Shown: in pieces, positions 1 to 8,564 of the stretch
How positions within the stretch are numbered: the stretch's first letter is position 1
Layout: each line of letters opens with the position of its first letter
NCBI GenBank assembly: GCA_027482185.1
Contig: JAIXWF010000012.1
Coordinates: 290,025 to 354,024, forward strand
From: Opitutaceae bacterium
Lineage (GTDB): Bacteria; Verrucomicrobiota; Verrucomicrobiia; Opitutales; Opitutaceae
Direction of reading: 5' to 3'
Length of the DNA: 64,000 bases
The notes under the pieces: model-generated
Told to the model about the DNA's origin: nothing
Databases searched by the model: none
The model's input: only the letters and a program-made list of their open reading frames with translations
Program-made: the position numbers and the translations under genes

Positions 1-647
1 GACGTCTCCGCGCCCGCGCGGTAGACCGGCAAAAGCAGCAGGCACCCGGGCGCGGTCGCGGCGCCCTCGACGATGTTGATCTTCCGGGACATCACCGCCG
101 CCCCGCTGCGCATCGCCGCCTCGGCGGCCGCGCGCCGCGTGTTGCCGGAACCGATGTCGCTGCCCAGCGCGCCGCGGTTGCGCTCGTAGGGCTCCAGCTG
201 CGTGACGAGCAACACCGCCGGGTTCGTGCCCGCGCGCTCCGCCTTGAAGTCGGGCCGGCCGTCGGCCCGCATGCGCGCCTCGACGCCGTCGAGCTCGGCG
301 CGCGGCACGCGTTGCGCGTAGCCGATGCCCACCACGCCCTGGTCGAAAAACGTCCGCACGGAATCGACGTAGCGCGCCCATTGGGCGGTCGTCACCGTGC
401 CGTCGGCCCCGATCAGCGCCCGCGCGCCGAACAGCGCGTGCCCGGCCGCGCCGAAGCGCGAATCGATCGCCTCGAACACGCGTTCCTGCAGGCGCTGGAA
501 CCGCGCGGCGTTCTCGCCGTGCACCTGCGCGCGGAACTGCCGGAAAACCAACGCCGTGACCCCAAGCCCGAGGGCGAGCACCAACCAGGGCAGAAAGCGG
601 CTGCGCTGCCGCGACTGCGGCCGGTGCGGGGCGGGGACGGCGGACAT
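1..647 (-). CDS. CHASE-domain sensor protein, N-terminal part (runs off window start)
   Basis: My translation from ATG at 645-647: MSAVPAPHRPQSRQRSRFLPWLVLALGLGVTALVFRQF...FFDQGVVGIGYAQRVPRAEL...LEPYERNRGALGSDIGSGNTRRAAAEAAMRSGAAVMSRKINIVEGAATAPGCLLLLPVYR; N-terminal TM plus CHASE-like motifs. Not in the ORF track because it has no stop inside the window. Confidence 0.8.
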   Translation of the reverse strand, partial: MSAVPAPHRPQSRQRSRFLPWLVLALGLGVTALVFRQFRAQVHGENAARFQRLQERVFEAIDSRFGAAGHALFGARALIGADGTVTTAQWARYVDSVRTFFDQGVVGIGYAQRVPRAELDGVEARMRADGRPDFKAERAGTNPAVLLVTQLEPYERNRGALGSDIGSGNTRRAAAEAAMRSGAAVMSRKINIVEGAATAPGCLLLLPVYRAGAET

Positions 648-720
648 CGAGGGCGAAAATGAGGGTCCGGACGGCTTTGGCGAATCCTTTGCGAAACGAT
701 TCGCTGTCTCCGCGCCGCCA

Positions 721-1878
721 CTACAGCTGCCGCGCCAGCCACTGCGCCGCCGTGCCGGTCGCCGGCACGCTCAGCAGCGCCCGCAGCCGCGCCGCCTGCT
801 CCGCCGTGCACCGTACGCGCGCCGGATCCCGCCGGCTCGCGCGCAGTTCGCCCGCGAGCGCCGCCGGCGATGCCGCCCCCTGCAGGAATTCCGGATACAT
901 CGGCTCGCCGAGCAGGAGGTTCGCGATCCCGAGGTACTCGATCTTCACCAGCATGCGGCCCATGAGGTAGGTCAGCGGGTTTGCCCGGTAGGCGATCGCC
1001 CCGGGAATCGCCGCGAGCGCGCAGTGCATCGACATCGTGCCGCTCGAAGTCAGCACGGCCGACGCCGCGACCGGCGTGCCCGGCGGGAGCAGTTTGACGT
1101 GCGCCGGCGGCCGCGCCGCCTCCAGCACCGCGCGGATATCGGCGCTCGGGTAGAGCACCGCCGCCTCGGCCCCGGGCGACTCCGCCCGCCACGCCGCCAA
1201 GCCGCCGAGCAACACCGGGAAAATCCGGCCCACGGCCTGCCGCCGGCTGCCGGGCAAAAGCAAAATCGGTCCCGCGGGATCGTAGCGCACCGGCGCCGCG
1301 TAATCCGGCGCCACGAACGGATGGCCGACAAACTCCACCGGCAAAGGCGTGTCCGCGTAGCACTGCGGCTCGAAGGGAAAGATCGTCGCCATCGCGTCCA
1401 GGTCCCGCGCCATCGTGAACCGCCGCTTCGCCTTCCAGGCCCAGATCTGCGGCGAAATATAGTAAACCGCGCGGATCGAGCCGCCGCCTTTCACCGACAG
1501 CCCGCGTTCGCGCAGCGCCGCCGCGAGGCGCAAATTGAGCCCCGGATAGTCGACAAAACACACCGTGCGCGGCCGGTGCGTCGCGATCCAATCCAGCGTC
1601 GCGGCGAACAGCGCCTTGAAAAACGGGTAGTTCTTCAGGACCTCGACAAGGCCGACGACCGACGACGCCGTCAGGTCGTGCAACAGCTGCGCCCCCGCCG
1701 CCGCGAGCTGCGGCCCGCCGAGGGCCGCCACGGCCAACCCGGGTTGCTGCGCGCGCAATTCGCGCACCAGCCGCGCCGCGTGTTCGTCGCCGGAATGCTC
1801 GCCGGCCACGACGAGCACGTCGACCCGCCCGCCGGCGGGCGGCGCCAACATCAATTTCGCCGCCGCGTACTCAGCCAT
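721..1878 (-). CDS. lpxB: lipid-A-disaccharide synthase
   Basis: 385 aa; VVAGEHSGDEHAARLV N-terminus, SPQIWAWKAKR and FVGHPF motifs typical of LpxB. Confidence 0.92.
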   Translation of the reverse strand: MAEYAAAKLMLAPPAGGRVDVLVVAGEHSGDEHAARLVRELRAQQPGLAVAALGGPQLAAAGAQLLHDLTASSVVGLVEVLKNYPFFKALFAATLDWIATHRPRTVCFVDYPGLNLRLAAALRERGLSVKGGGSIRAVYYISPQIWAWKAKRRFTMARDLDAMATIFPFEPQCYADTPLPVEFVGHPFVAPDYAAPVRYDPAGPILLLPGSRRQAVGRIFPVLLGGLAAWRAESPGAEAAVLYPSADIRAVLEAARPPAHVKLLPPGTPVAASAVLTSSGTMSMHCALAAIPGAIAYRANPLTYLMGRMLVKIEYLGIANLLLGEPMYPEFLQGAASPAALAGELRASRRDPARVRCTAEQAARLRALLSVPATGTAAQWLARQL

Positions 1879-1914
1879 GGCGCGGCGGGAATTCCGCTTC
1901 CGGCAACGGCGCGC

Positions 1915-2898
1915 TCATTTCGCGGCCCGGCGGATCTGTTCCGTGATCGTGATCGCAACCTCGAGCGCGCTCTTGCCCAGGGCGGCGCCGACCTTGGGCT
2001 GCTTGGCCTTGGCGACGCTCTCGACGAAGTGCGCCAGCTCGAGCGCGAGCGGCTCGCCTTTCTCGATCGGGATTTCCCGGACGGGAATCGCGCTGAGGTC
2101 GCCCGGCTTCACCAGGCCGATCTTCATCTTCAGGCCGTAGGCGATGATGTCGGACTTCTTCACCAAGTGCCCGGCCTGGTTCATGAAATCGAGCGACAGG
2201 TACGCGTCGCCCTGGAAGATCCGGATCTCGCGCGCCTTCTTCGTGCTCATGCGGCTCGCGCTCAGGTTGGCGACGCAGCCGTTCTGGAACTGGATGCGCG
2301 CATTCGCGATGTCCTCGCTCTTGGAGAGCACGGTGACGCCGACGGAATCGATTTTCTCGATCGGCGATTTCACCAGCGCCAGCACGATGCCGATGTCGTG
2401 GATCATCAGATCGAGCACGACGCCGACCTCGGTGCCGCGCGGTTGGTACGGCGCCAGGCGCTCGGCGGTGATGTAGCGCGGCTCGTCGATTTCCTTTTCG
2501 AGGAAACTCATCACCGGGTTGAAATGCTCGATGTGGCCGACCTGCACGAGGCGGTTGCCGGCCCGCGCCGCGGCCAGCACGCGTTCCGCTTCTTCGAGCG
2601 ACGCGCACAGCGGTTTCTCGATCAGCAGGTGCGCGCCAGCGGCGAGCAACGGCAGCGCGACATCGGCATGTTTGTCCGTCGGCACGACCACCGAGACGGC
2701 GTCGCAGGCCGCCCCGAGCTCCTCGAGCGTCGCGAAACGGCGGCAGTTGTACTTCGCGCAGATTTCCGCCGCACGCGCGTCGCTGGTCTCGAAGATGCCG
2801 GCGAGTTCCGCCCCGGGCAGGGCGGCGTAGATGCGCGCATGGTGCTGGCCGAGCGAGCCGACGCCCGCCACGCCGCAACGGATACGAGGTGATGCCAT
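1915..2898 (-). CDS. Gfo/Idh/MocA family oxidoreductase (possibly GnnA-like)
   Basis: 327 aa; Rossmann GVAGVGSLGQHHARIY, EKPLC motif, GHIEHFNP; directly upstream of lpxB in the same direction. Confidence 0.85.
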   Translation of the reverse strand: MASPRIRCGVAGVGSLGQHHARIYAALPGAELAGIFETSDARAAEICAKYNCRRFATLEELGAACDAVSVVVPTDKHADVALPLLAAGAHLLIEKPLCASLEEAERVLAAARAGNRLVQVGHIEHFNPVMSFLEKEIDEPRYITAERLAPYQPRGTEVGVVLDLMIHDIGIVLALVKSPIEKIDSVGVTVLSKSEDIANARIQFQNGCVANLSASRMSTKKAREIRIFQGDAYLSLDFMNQAGHLVKKSDIIAYGLKMKIGLVKPGDLSAIPVREIPIEKGEPLALELAHFVESVAKAKQPKVGAALGKSALEVAITITEQIRRAAK

Positions 2899-2955
2899 GC
2901 CTGCGAGTGTGGGAGCGACCCCGCACGCGGCAAGCGCGCGGTGCGGCCCGCGGGA

Positions 2956-3615
2956 TCAGTCCGGCAGCAACACGCCGTCGCGCAGGAAAACCTGCCGCTG
3001 CGTCTTGGCGGCGTGGGCGGCGTTGTGCGTGACCAGCACGAGCGTCGTCGCCGTCTCCCGGCAAAGATCGAGCAGCAGCCCGATCACGGCGTCGCCCGTG
3101 CGTTCGTCGAGATTGCCGGTCGGTTCATCCGCCAAAATGAGCTGCGGGGAATTCATCAGCGCGCGGGCCACGGCGACGCGCTGGCGTTCGCCGCCGGAGA
3201 GCTGCGTCGGCAAGTGCGCCGCGCGCTCGGCCAGGCCCACGCGCGCCAGCAATTGGTCCGCGCGCGCCCGGTCGCCGGCGCCCGGCGCGCGCAACATGCG
3301 CGCCGCCATCAACACATTCTGCCGCGCGTCCAATTCGGGAATCAGGTAGAACGACTGGAACACCATCCCGAGAAACGCGCCCCGCCGGCCCGCATCCGCG
3401 GCCCGGCCCTGCCATTCGACGGTGCCGCCCTCGGGCGTATCGAGACCGGCGAGCAAATGGAGCAGCGTCGACTTGCCGGAACCGGATTCGCCGCGGATCG
3501 CCACGCTCTCGCCCGCGGCGACCTCGAGCGTCACGCCGCGGAGCACCTCGAGGCGGCGGTCGCCGCTGAGGTAGGTTTTGCGCACGTCGCGCGCGCTGAG
3601 AATCGTTTCGGACAT
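2956..3615 (-). CDS. lolD: ABC transporter ATP-binding protein, LolD-like
   Basis: Walker A GESGSGKST, signature LSGGERQRVAVARAL, Walker B LILADEPTGNLD; ATG at 3613-3615. Confidence 0.88.
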   Translation of the reverse strand: MSETILSARDVRKTYLSGDRRLEVLRGVTLEVAAGESVAIRGESGSGKSTLLHLLAGLDTPEGGTVEWQGRAADAGRRGAFLGMVFQSFYLIPELDARQNVLMAARMLRAPGAGDRARADQLLARVGLAERAAHLPTQLSGGERQRVAVARALMNSPQLILADEPTGNLDERTGDAVIGLLLDLCRETATTLVLVTHNAAHAAKTQRQVFLRDGVLLPD

Positions 3616-3699
3616 CGGGCTGGAGCCAAATCGTTCCCGGCGGCCGCGGCCGAAGCAAGCTTGCGCCGGCCGCGGCGCCGCCGGCACGCTCGACCCTTG

Positions 3700-4596
3700 A
3701 TGCCTTGGATCGTCGCGAGCCTCGTGTCGGCCTTCTTCCTCGGGTGCTACGATCTCTGCACGAAGCACGCGGTGCGCGACAACGCCGTCCTGCCCGTACT
3801 CTTCTTCGCCAACCTGTGCAGCGCCGCGATCTGGCTCGGCCTGCTCGCCGTCGGCTCGCTCTTGCCCGGCGCGCTGCCCGCGGCCTTCGCCGTGCCAGCG
3901 CTGACGTGGACGCAGCACGCGTTGCTCTTGGCGAAGTCCGTCTTGGTCGCCGCGTCGTGGCTGTGCTCGTACTTTGCGGTCAAGCACCTGCCCGTCTCGC
4001 TTGCGGCGCCGTTGCGTGCCACCGGGCCGATTTGGACTTTGTTCGGCGCGATCTTGGTTCTGGGGGAACGCCCCTCGGGGCTCGAGCTCGCCGGCATCGC
4101 GACGACGCTGATTTCGTTTTTCGGACTTTCGCTTGCGGGCAAGGCCGAGGGGGTGGTGTTCCACCGCAATCCGTGGATTGCATGGCTCTTCGCCGGCACC
4201 TTGCTCGGGGCGGTGAGCGGGCTCTACGACCGTTTCCTCCTCGGGCACGTTGGTTTCACGGCATCGACCGTGCAGGCTTGGTTCTCGATCTACCTGGCGC
4301 TCGTTTTTCTCGTCCCGGCGATCGGCTGGAAACTGCGCTGGTGGCCGCGGCAGACGTTCCGTTGGCGCTGGAGCATTCCCTTCGTGTCGCTCGCGCTGCT
4401 GGTCTGCGACTTCATCTATTTCACCGCGCTCACGGATCCGGACGCGCTCGTGTCCGTCGTCGCGAGCCTGCGCCGCGGCAGCATCCTCGTCGCCTTCGTC
4501 GGCGGCCTCTGGTTCTTCGGCGAGGTCAACGGCTGGAAAAAACTCCCCGCCGTGCTCGGGCTCCTCGCCGGCATCGTGCTCACGGTGCTCGGCTGA
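3700..4596 (+). CDS. EamA/DMT family transporter
   Basis: MPWIVASLVSAFFLGCYDLCTK...; about 10 hydrophobic segments; C-terminal part of ORF 2941..4596. Confidence 0.8.
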   Translation: MPWIVASLVSAFFLGCYDLCTKHAVRDNAVLPVLFFANLCSAAIWLGLLAVGSLLPGALPAAFAVPALTWTQHALLLAKSVLVAASWLCSYFAVKHLPVSLAAPLRATGPIWTLFGAILVLGERPSGLELAGIATTLISFFGLSLAGKAEGVVFHRNPWIAWLFAGTLLGAVSGLYDRFLLGHVGFTASTVQAWFSIYLALVFLVPAIGWKLRWWPRQTFRWRWSIPFVSLALLVCDFIYFTALTDPDALVSVVASLRRGSILVAFVGGLWFFGEVNGWKKLPAVLGLLAGIVLTVLG

Positions 4597-4624
4597 AGCG
4601 CGGCGCGGCGCCGCAGCCGGCAAG

Positions 4625-4690
4625 ACTCAAGTTGAAAGTCCCACGTTGAAAGAAACGACTGCGCCGTGGGTCCGGTCTTTCAACTTTCAC
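4625..4690. repeat. heptad repeat family A (TTGAAAG/CTTTCAA), inverted
   Basis: TTGAAAG at 4632 and 4646 (14 nt apart); CTTTCAA/CTTTCAC at 4677 and 4684. Confidence 0.8.
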
Positions 4691-4757
4691 CTGCGCCGCA
4701 GCGGCGCCGACGGCGCCGCCCGCTTGACTCACGCGCACCGGCGCGCAGGTCTGGCGG

Positions 4758-5387
4758 ATGCGCGCTGCGAATTCCGTTTGTCCAATCCGTGGGTTGGTCG
4801 TCCCTTTGCTGCTGGGAGCGGCGGCTTTGTTCACCGCCGGGTGCGGGCCATCCGCAAATCCCAAGGTCCCGCCCGGGGCCAAGAGCTCCGGCGGCAACAC
4901 CGCCGTGCTCGTGACCGAAAAGGGCGAGATCGAGATCGCCCTTCTGGCCCAAGACGCGCCGAAGGCCGCGGAAAATTTCCGCCTGCTCGCCGAGCACGGC
5001 TACTACGACAACCTCACCTTCCACCGGATCGTGAAAGATTTCATGATCCAAGGCGGCGACCCGCGCGGCGACGGCCGCGGCGGCGAGAGCGCGTGGGGCG
5101 GGAGTTTCCCCGACGAAATCGACGCCGCTTCCCCGCTCTACCGCGCCGGTTACCGCCGCGGCATCGTCGCCCTCGCCAATTCCGGCCCCAACACCAACGG
5201 CAGCCAGTTCTTCATCATGCACCGCGACTATCCGCTGCCGCCGAACTACGTCATCTTCGGCCGCGTGACGCGCGGCCTCGACGTCGTCGACGCCCTTGCC
5301 GAATCGCCGGTGCGGCGCGGCCCCGACGGCGGCATGAGTTCGCCGCTGCAGGCGCCGGTCATCCGCACGGTGAAGATCAAGCCGTAG
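4758..5387 (+). CDS. cyclophilin-type peptidyl-prolyl cis-trans isomerase, lipoprotein-like N-terminus
   Basis: TEKGEIEIALLAQDAPKAAENFRLLAEHGYYDNLTFHRIVKDFMIQGGDP, ANSGPNTNGSQFFI cyclophilin motifs. Confidence 0.93.
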   Translation: MRAANSVCPIRGLVVPLLLGAAALFTAGCGPSANPKVPPGAKSSGGNTAVLVTEKGEIEIALLAQDAPKAAENFRLLAEHGYYDNLTFHRIVKDFMIQGGDPRGDGRGGESAWGGSFPDEIDAASPLYRAGYRRGIVALANSGPNTNGSQFFIMHRDYPLPPNYVIFGRVTRGLDVVDALAESPVRRGPDGGMSSPLQAPVIRTVKIKP

Positions 5388-5410
5388 CGCCGAAGACGCG
5401 GCCGTACGAA

Positions 5411-5432
5411 GTTGAACGTTGAAGGATGAAAG
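5411..5432. repeat. heptad repeat family A, single array
   Basis: GTTGAAC GTTGAAG GATGAAA. Confidence 0.75.
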
Positions 5433-5522
5433 ACCGGAGCGCGGTCGGACGACGCGCTTGCTCCGCGGCAATTTCCCTTGCGGCAACGCGCCGCTCCGCC
5501 GGACTGCTCCCCTTCCCTTTCC

Positions 5523-6410
5523 ATGCCCACCCAGGAACTTTCCCTCGAAGCCATCAGCATCTACGGCGGCACGCAGGCCCGCGTGCAGACCACCGACGAA
5601 GCCGTCGAAAGCTACGCCGACGAGATGAACCAAGGCACCGTCTTCCCGCCGATCATCGTTTACTTCGACGGCGCGACGCACTGGCTCGCCGACGGTTTTC
5701 ACCGCTACCTCGCGACCAAGCGCTGCGGCAAAACCGAGATCAAGGCGGACGTGTTCGCCGGCGGCCGGACCGACGCGCTCCGCCACGCCCTCGGGGCCAA
5801 CTCCACCAACGGCGTCTACCGCAACAACGCCGACAAGCGCAACGCGGTCGAAATCGCCCTCGAGGAATGGCCCGACCGCGCCAATCCGGTCATCGCGGAA
5901 ATCTGCCGCGTTTCCCCCGACCTCGTGCGCCGCGTGCGCTCCGAGATGACGCGCAACAACCGGCTCCCGCCCCGCGAGGCGCTCGTCGGCCGCGACGGCA
6001 AGGAACACCCCGCGGCGATCGAACGTCAGCCGCGCGGCAAGACCGAGGCTTCGTCCCGCGACGAAGCCGGCGGCGGCAAGGGCGGCGGCGGTTTTTCCAA
6101 AGGCAAAGGCGACCCCGGCGCCCTCGGCGGCACCGGCACCGAACTCGAGCGCGAGGCCCGCGAGATGGCCCGCAAGGGCGAGCTGAATCCCTTCGAACTG
6201 CAGAAAATGATGACGGCCAACGGCGACGACTACGCCATCACCGTGATGAATCTCCTCGCCACGATGCGCCCCGACTTGCGCCGCCGACGCGAAGGCCTGA
6301 TCCGCATCAAGCAATGGATCGAACGCAATCTCGCGGACGTACCGGAATCCGTGGATACGCCGGCGGCTACGCCGCCGGTTGAGAGTTCGGGGTTTGGAGT
6401 TCAGAGTTGA
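5523..6410 (+). CDS. orphan ParB/Srx-fold N-domain protein with HTH-like segment and Gly-rich linker
   Basis: IVYFDGATHWLADGFHRYLATKRCG ParB-N-like; VIAEICRVSPDLVRRVRSEM HTH-like; GGGKGGGGFSKGKGD linker; last codons lie inside a heptad repeat. Confidence 0.75.
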   Translation: MPTQELSLEAISIYGGTQARVQTTDEAVESYADEMNQGTVFPPIIVYFDGATHWLADGFHRYLATKRCGKTEIKADVFAGGRTDALRHALGANSTNGVYRNNADKRNAVEIALEEWPDRANPVIAEICRVSPDLVRRVRSEMTRNNRLPPREALVGRDGKEHPAAIERQPRGKTEASSRDEAGGGKGGGGFSKGKGDPGALGGTGTELEREAREMARKGELNPFELQKMMTANGDDYAITVMNLLATMRPDLRRRREGLIRIKQWIERNLADVPESVDTPAATPPVESSGFGVQS

Positions 6411-6412
6411 GA
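6378..6412. repeat. heptad repeat family A, five in-phase units overlapping the CDS end
   Basis: GTTGAGA GTTCGGG GTTTGGA GTTCAGA GTTGAGA. Confidence 0.9.
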
Positions 6413-6516
6413 GCGGATCCCGGGGCCGCATCGCCCTTCCCGGCCACCAGGCCCTCACCTTCGTTCGCCTGAATTCCAAAGTTCATCCGGATCAAAAAAC
6501 CTTTGGTTCCGCTGCC

Positions 6517-7062
6517 ATGAAACGCCCCGCTGCGAAAATTCCGAAAGCCCAATCCGCTTCTTTCGCCGGCGAGATCGTCCGGCTCGACTCGGGCCTGCGG
6601 CACCACGTGCTGCCGGTGCCCGACGCCGTCGGCGCCGCCTGGCGGAAAGCCAAGATCCGCCGGCTCGTCGGCACCCTGAACGGGCAACCCGTCAACCGCG
6701 CGCTGCAGAGCCACGCCGACGGCGGCTTTTTCCTGCTGCTCGGCCAGGATCTCCTGCGCCAACTCGGTTTGAAGCGCGGCAGCCGCGTGCAGGCCGTGCT
6801 AGGGCCGGACCCCGAGCCGGATGCGCCCGAGATCCCGGCGGAATTCGCCTTGGTGCTGGCCGAAGACGCCGCCGCCCGCGCGCGCTGGGAATCGCTCACG
6901 CCGGGCATGCGGCGCTCCCTCCTCCACTACGTCGCCAGCGCCAAACAGGAACCGACCCGCATCAAGCGCTCGCTTGAGCTCGCCGTGAAACTGCGCACCC
7001 GCACGCTGCACAGCGACCGTCAGCGGACGAAAACGTCCTCGACCAATCTTGGGTCGGAGTAA
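6517..7062 (+). CDS. YdeI/OmpD-associated (DUF1905-type) family protein
   Basis: RRLVGTLNGQPVNRALQSHADGGFFLLLGQDLLRQLGLKRGSRV...MRRSLLHYVASAKQEPTRIKRSLELA. Confidence 0.7.
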   Translation: MKRPAAKIPKAQSASFAGEIVRLDSGLRHHVLPVPDAVGAAWRKAKIRRLVGTLNGQPVNRALQSHADGGFFLLLGQDLLRQLGLKRGSRVQAVLGPDPEPDAPEIPAEFALVLAEDAAARARWESLTPGMRRSLLHYVASAKQEPTRIKRSLELAVKLRTRTLHSDRQRTKTSSTNLGSE

Positions 7063-7063
7063 G

Positions 7064-7217
7064 TCACAGAGGTCACGGAGCGGAACCCGGAGGTCACGGA
7101 GTGAATCTCCCGGTTCCAGGGAGCGGAAGAAGGGTTCATCGATTGCGCCGACGCTTCGCGGCTTCGATCTTCATTCCTGCTCGGTGGCCTCTCCTATCGC
7201 CTCCGTGACCTCCGTGT
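7064..7217. repeat. CACAGAG/CACGGAG inverted repeat between convergent genes
   Basis: TCACAGAGGTCACGGAG (7064-7080) against CTCCGTGACCTCCGTGT (7201-7217), 15 of 17 complementary. Confidence 0.85.
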
Positions 7218-7226
7218 CCCAAGGCC

Positions 7227-8459
7227 TTACTCGCTGCGCAGCGCCTCGACCGGCTTGAGCGTCGCGGCGCGCCACGCGGGCACGAGCCCGGCCAGGGTCG
7301 AAGCGACGATCGAACCGACGATGATGATCGCGAGGTCCGCGCCGCTCGTGTGCGAGGGCAGATTCACGAAGCCGTAGAACTGCTGGAACACTTCCTCGCC
7401 CATCGTGAAACGCGCGAGCACGCGGACGATGTCGTTGCGGAACGTGATCACGAGCCACGCGATCGCCAAACCCGCGCCGGTGCCGACGACGCCGAGGATC
7501 ACGCCCTGCGCGCAGAAGCACGCCGCCACCTGCCGCGAGCTCCCGCCCAACGCGCCGAGCAGGCCGATCTCGCGCGTTTTCCGGACCACCGAGATCAGCA
7601 GCGAGCTCATGATCGAGAGCGCGGCCACGACGACGATGAAGGTCAGGAGGAAGAACACCATGTACTTCTCGAACCGGATGATGTTCTGGAAATCCGCCTC
7701 GGATTCGAACCACGTCAGCGCCCGCCGCGTGTTCGGCAGCACCGCGTTCAGCGCCGCCGCGGTTTTGAATTCGTCGGTGCCCGGCTGCAGCCGGACGTTG
7801 AGCCCGTGGACGCCTTTGCCGAGGCCGTAGAGTTCCTGCATCAGGCGCATCGGCGCGATCACGAGACTGCGGTCGAGGTGCTGGTGGCCGATGGCAAAGA
7901 TGCCCGCGACCCGCACTTCGCGCGGCAGCAGGACCTCGTCCTGTTTCAATTTCTCGATCAGCAGCGGCGAATAGACTTCGAGTTTCGAACCGACGCGCGC
8001 GCCGAGCGACTGCGCGAGCATCACGCTGAGGATCACGGAATCGTCGTCGAGGTCGTCGAGCCGCCCCTGCACCAGGTACCGGTCGAGCGGGATGACTTTC
8101 GCGACGCGCGCGAGGTCGACGCCGAGGATGCCCGGATAGGCGGGTTTGTTTTCAAAGGCGACGCCGACGACGCCCTTGGCGTAGGGCGTGACGCCGGCCA
8201 CGCCCGACTGCGCTTCCAGTTTCGCCATCAGCGCCGGCGCATCGCCGATCAATCCGTCGAGCGGCACGACCTGGATCTCGCCCTGCATGTCGACGATCAT
8301 GCTGCGGATGCCCTGGCCGAAGCCGCCCATGATCGACGTCGTCACAACCAGCAGCGCGACGCCCACCGCCACGCCGAGCCCGGACATGAACGTGAAAAAC
8401 GGAAACCTCCGCCCCGTCGGAAAGAGCTGCTTGAAGGCGAGGTAGAGGAACCAGGGCAT
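7227..8459 (-). CDS. lipoprotein-releasing ABC transporter permease (LolC/LolE family)
   Basis: 410 aa; FKQLFPTGRRFPFFTFMSGLGVAVGVALLVV N-terminus and C-terminal FtsX-like IGLLGALGGSSRQV. Confidence 0.9.
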   Translation of the reverse strand: MPWFLYLAFKQLFPTGRRFPFFTFMSGLGVAVGVALLVVTTSIMGGFGQGIRSMIVDMQGEIQVVPLDGLIGDAPALMAKLEAQSGVAGVTPYAKGVVGVAFENKPAYPGILGVDLARVAKVIPLDRYLVQGRLDDLDDDSVILSVMLAQSLGARVGSKLEVYSPLLIEKLKQDEVLLPREVRVAGIFAIGHQHLDRSLVIAPMRLMQELYGLGKGVHGLNVRLQPGTDEFKTAAALNAVLPNTRRALTWFESEADFQNIIRFEKYMVFFLLTFIVVVAALSIMSSLLISVVRKTREIGLLGALGGSSRQVAACFCAQGVILGVVGTGAGLAIAWLVITFRNDIVRVLARFTMGEEVFQQFYGFVNLPSHTSGADLAIIIVGSIVASTLAGLVPAWRAATLKPVEALRSE

Positions 8460-8461
8460 CG

Positions 8462-8564
8462 GGATTGCGGAATGCGAATTGGGAAATGCGGATTGGTCCG
8501 AAGGGTGGCGTTTTCCGGGGGTCGGTTCCGATCCGCGATCCGCAATCCGAAATCCGCAATTCTC
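8462..8564. repeat. heptad repeat family B (GCGGATT), inverted
   Basis: GGATTGC GGAATGC GAATTGG GAAATGC GGATTGG ... GATCCGC GATCCGC AATCCGA AATCCGC AATTCTC. Confidence 0.9.

Noticed and set aside
397-2892. 831-aa plus-strand ORF
   Set aside because: Antisense shadow of lpxB and the Gfo/Idh gene; low-complexity Arg/Ala/Gly-rich translation typical of high-GC reverse frames
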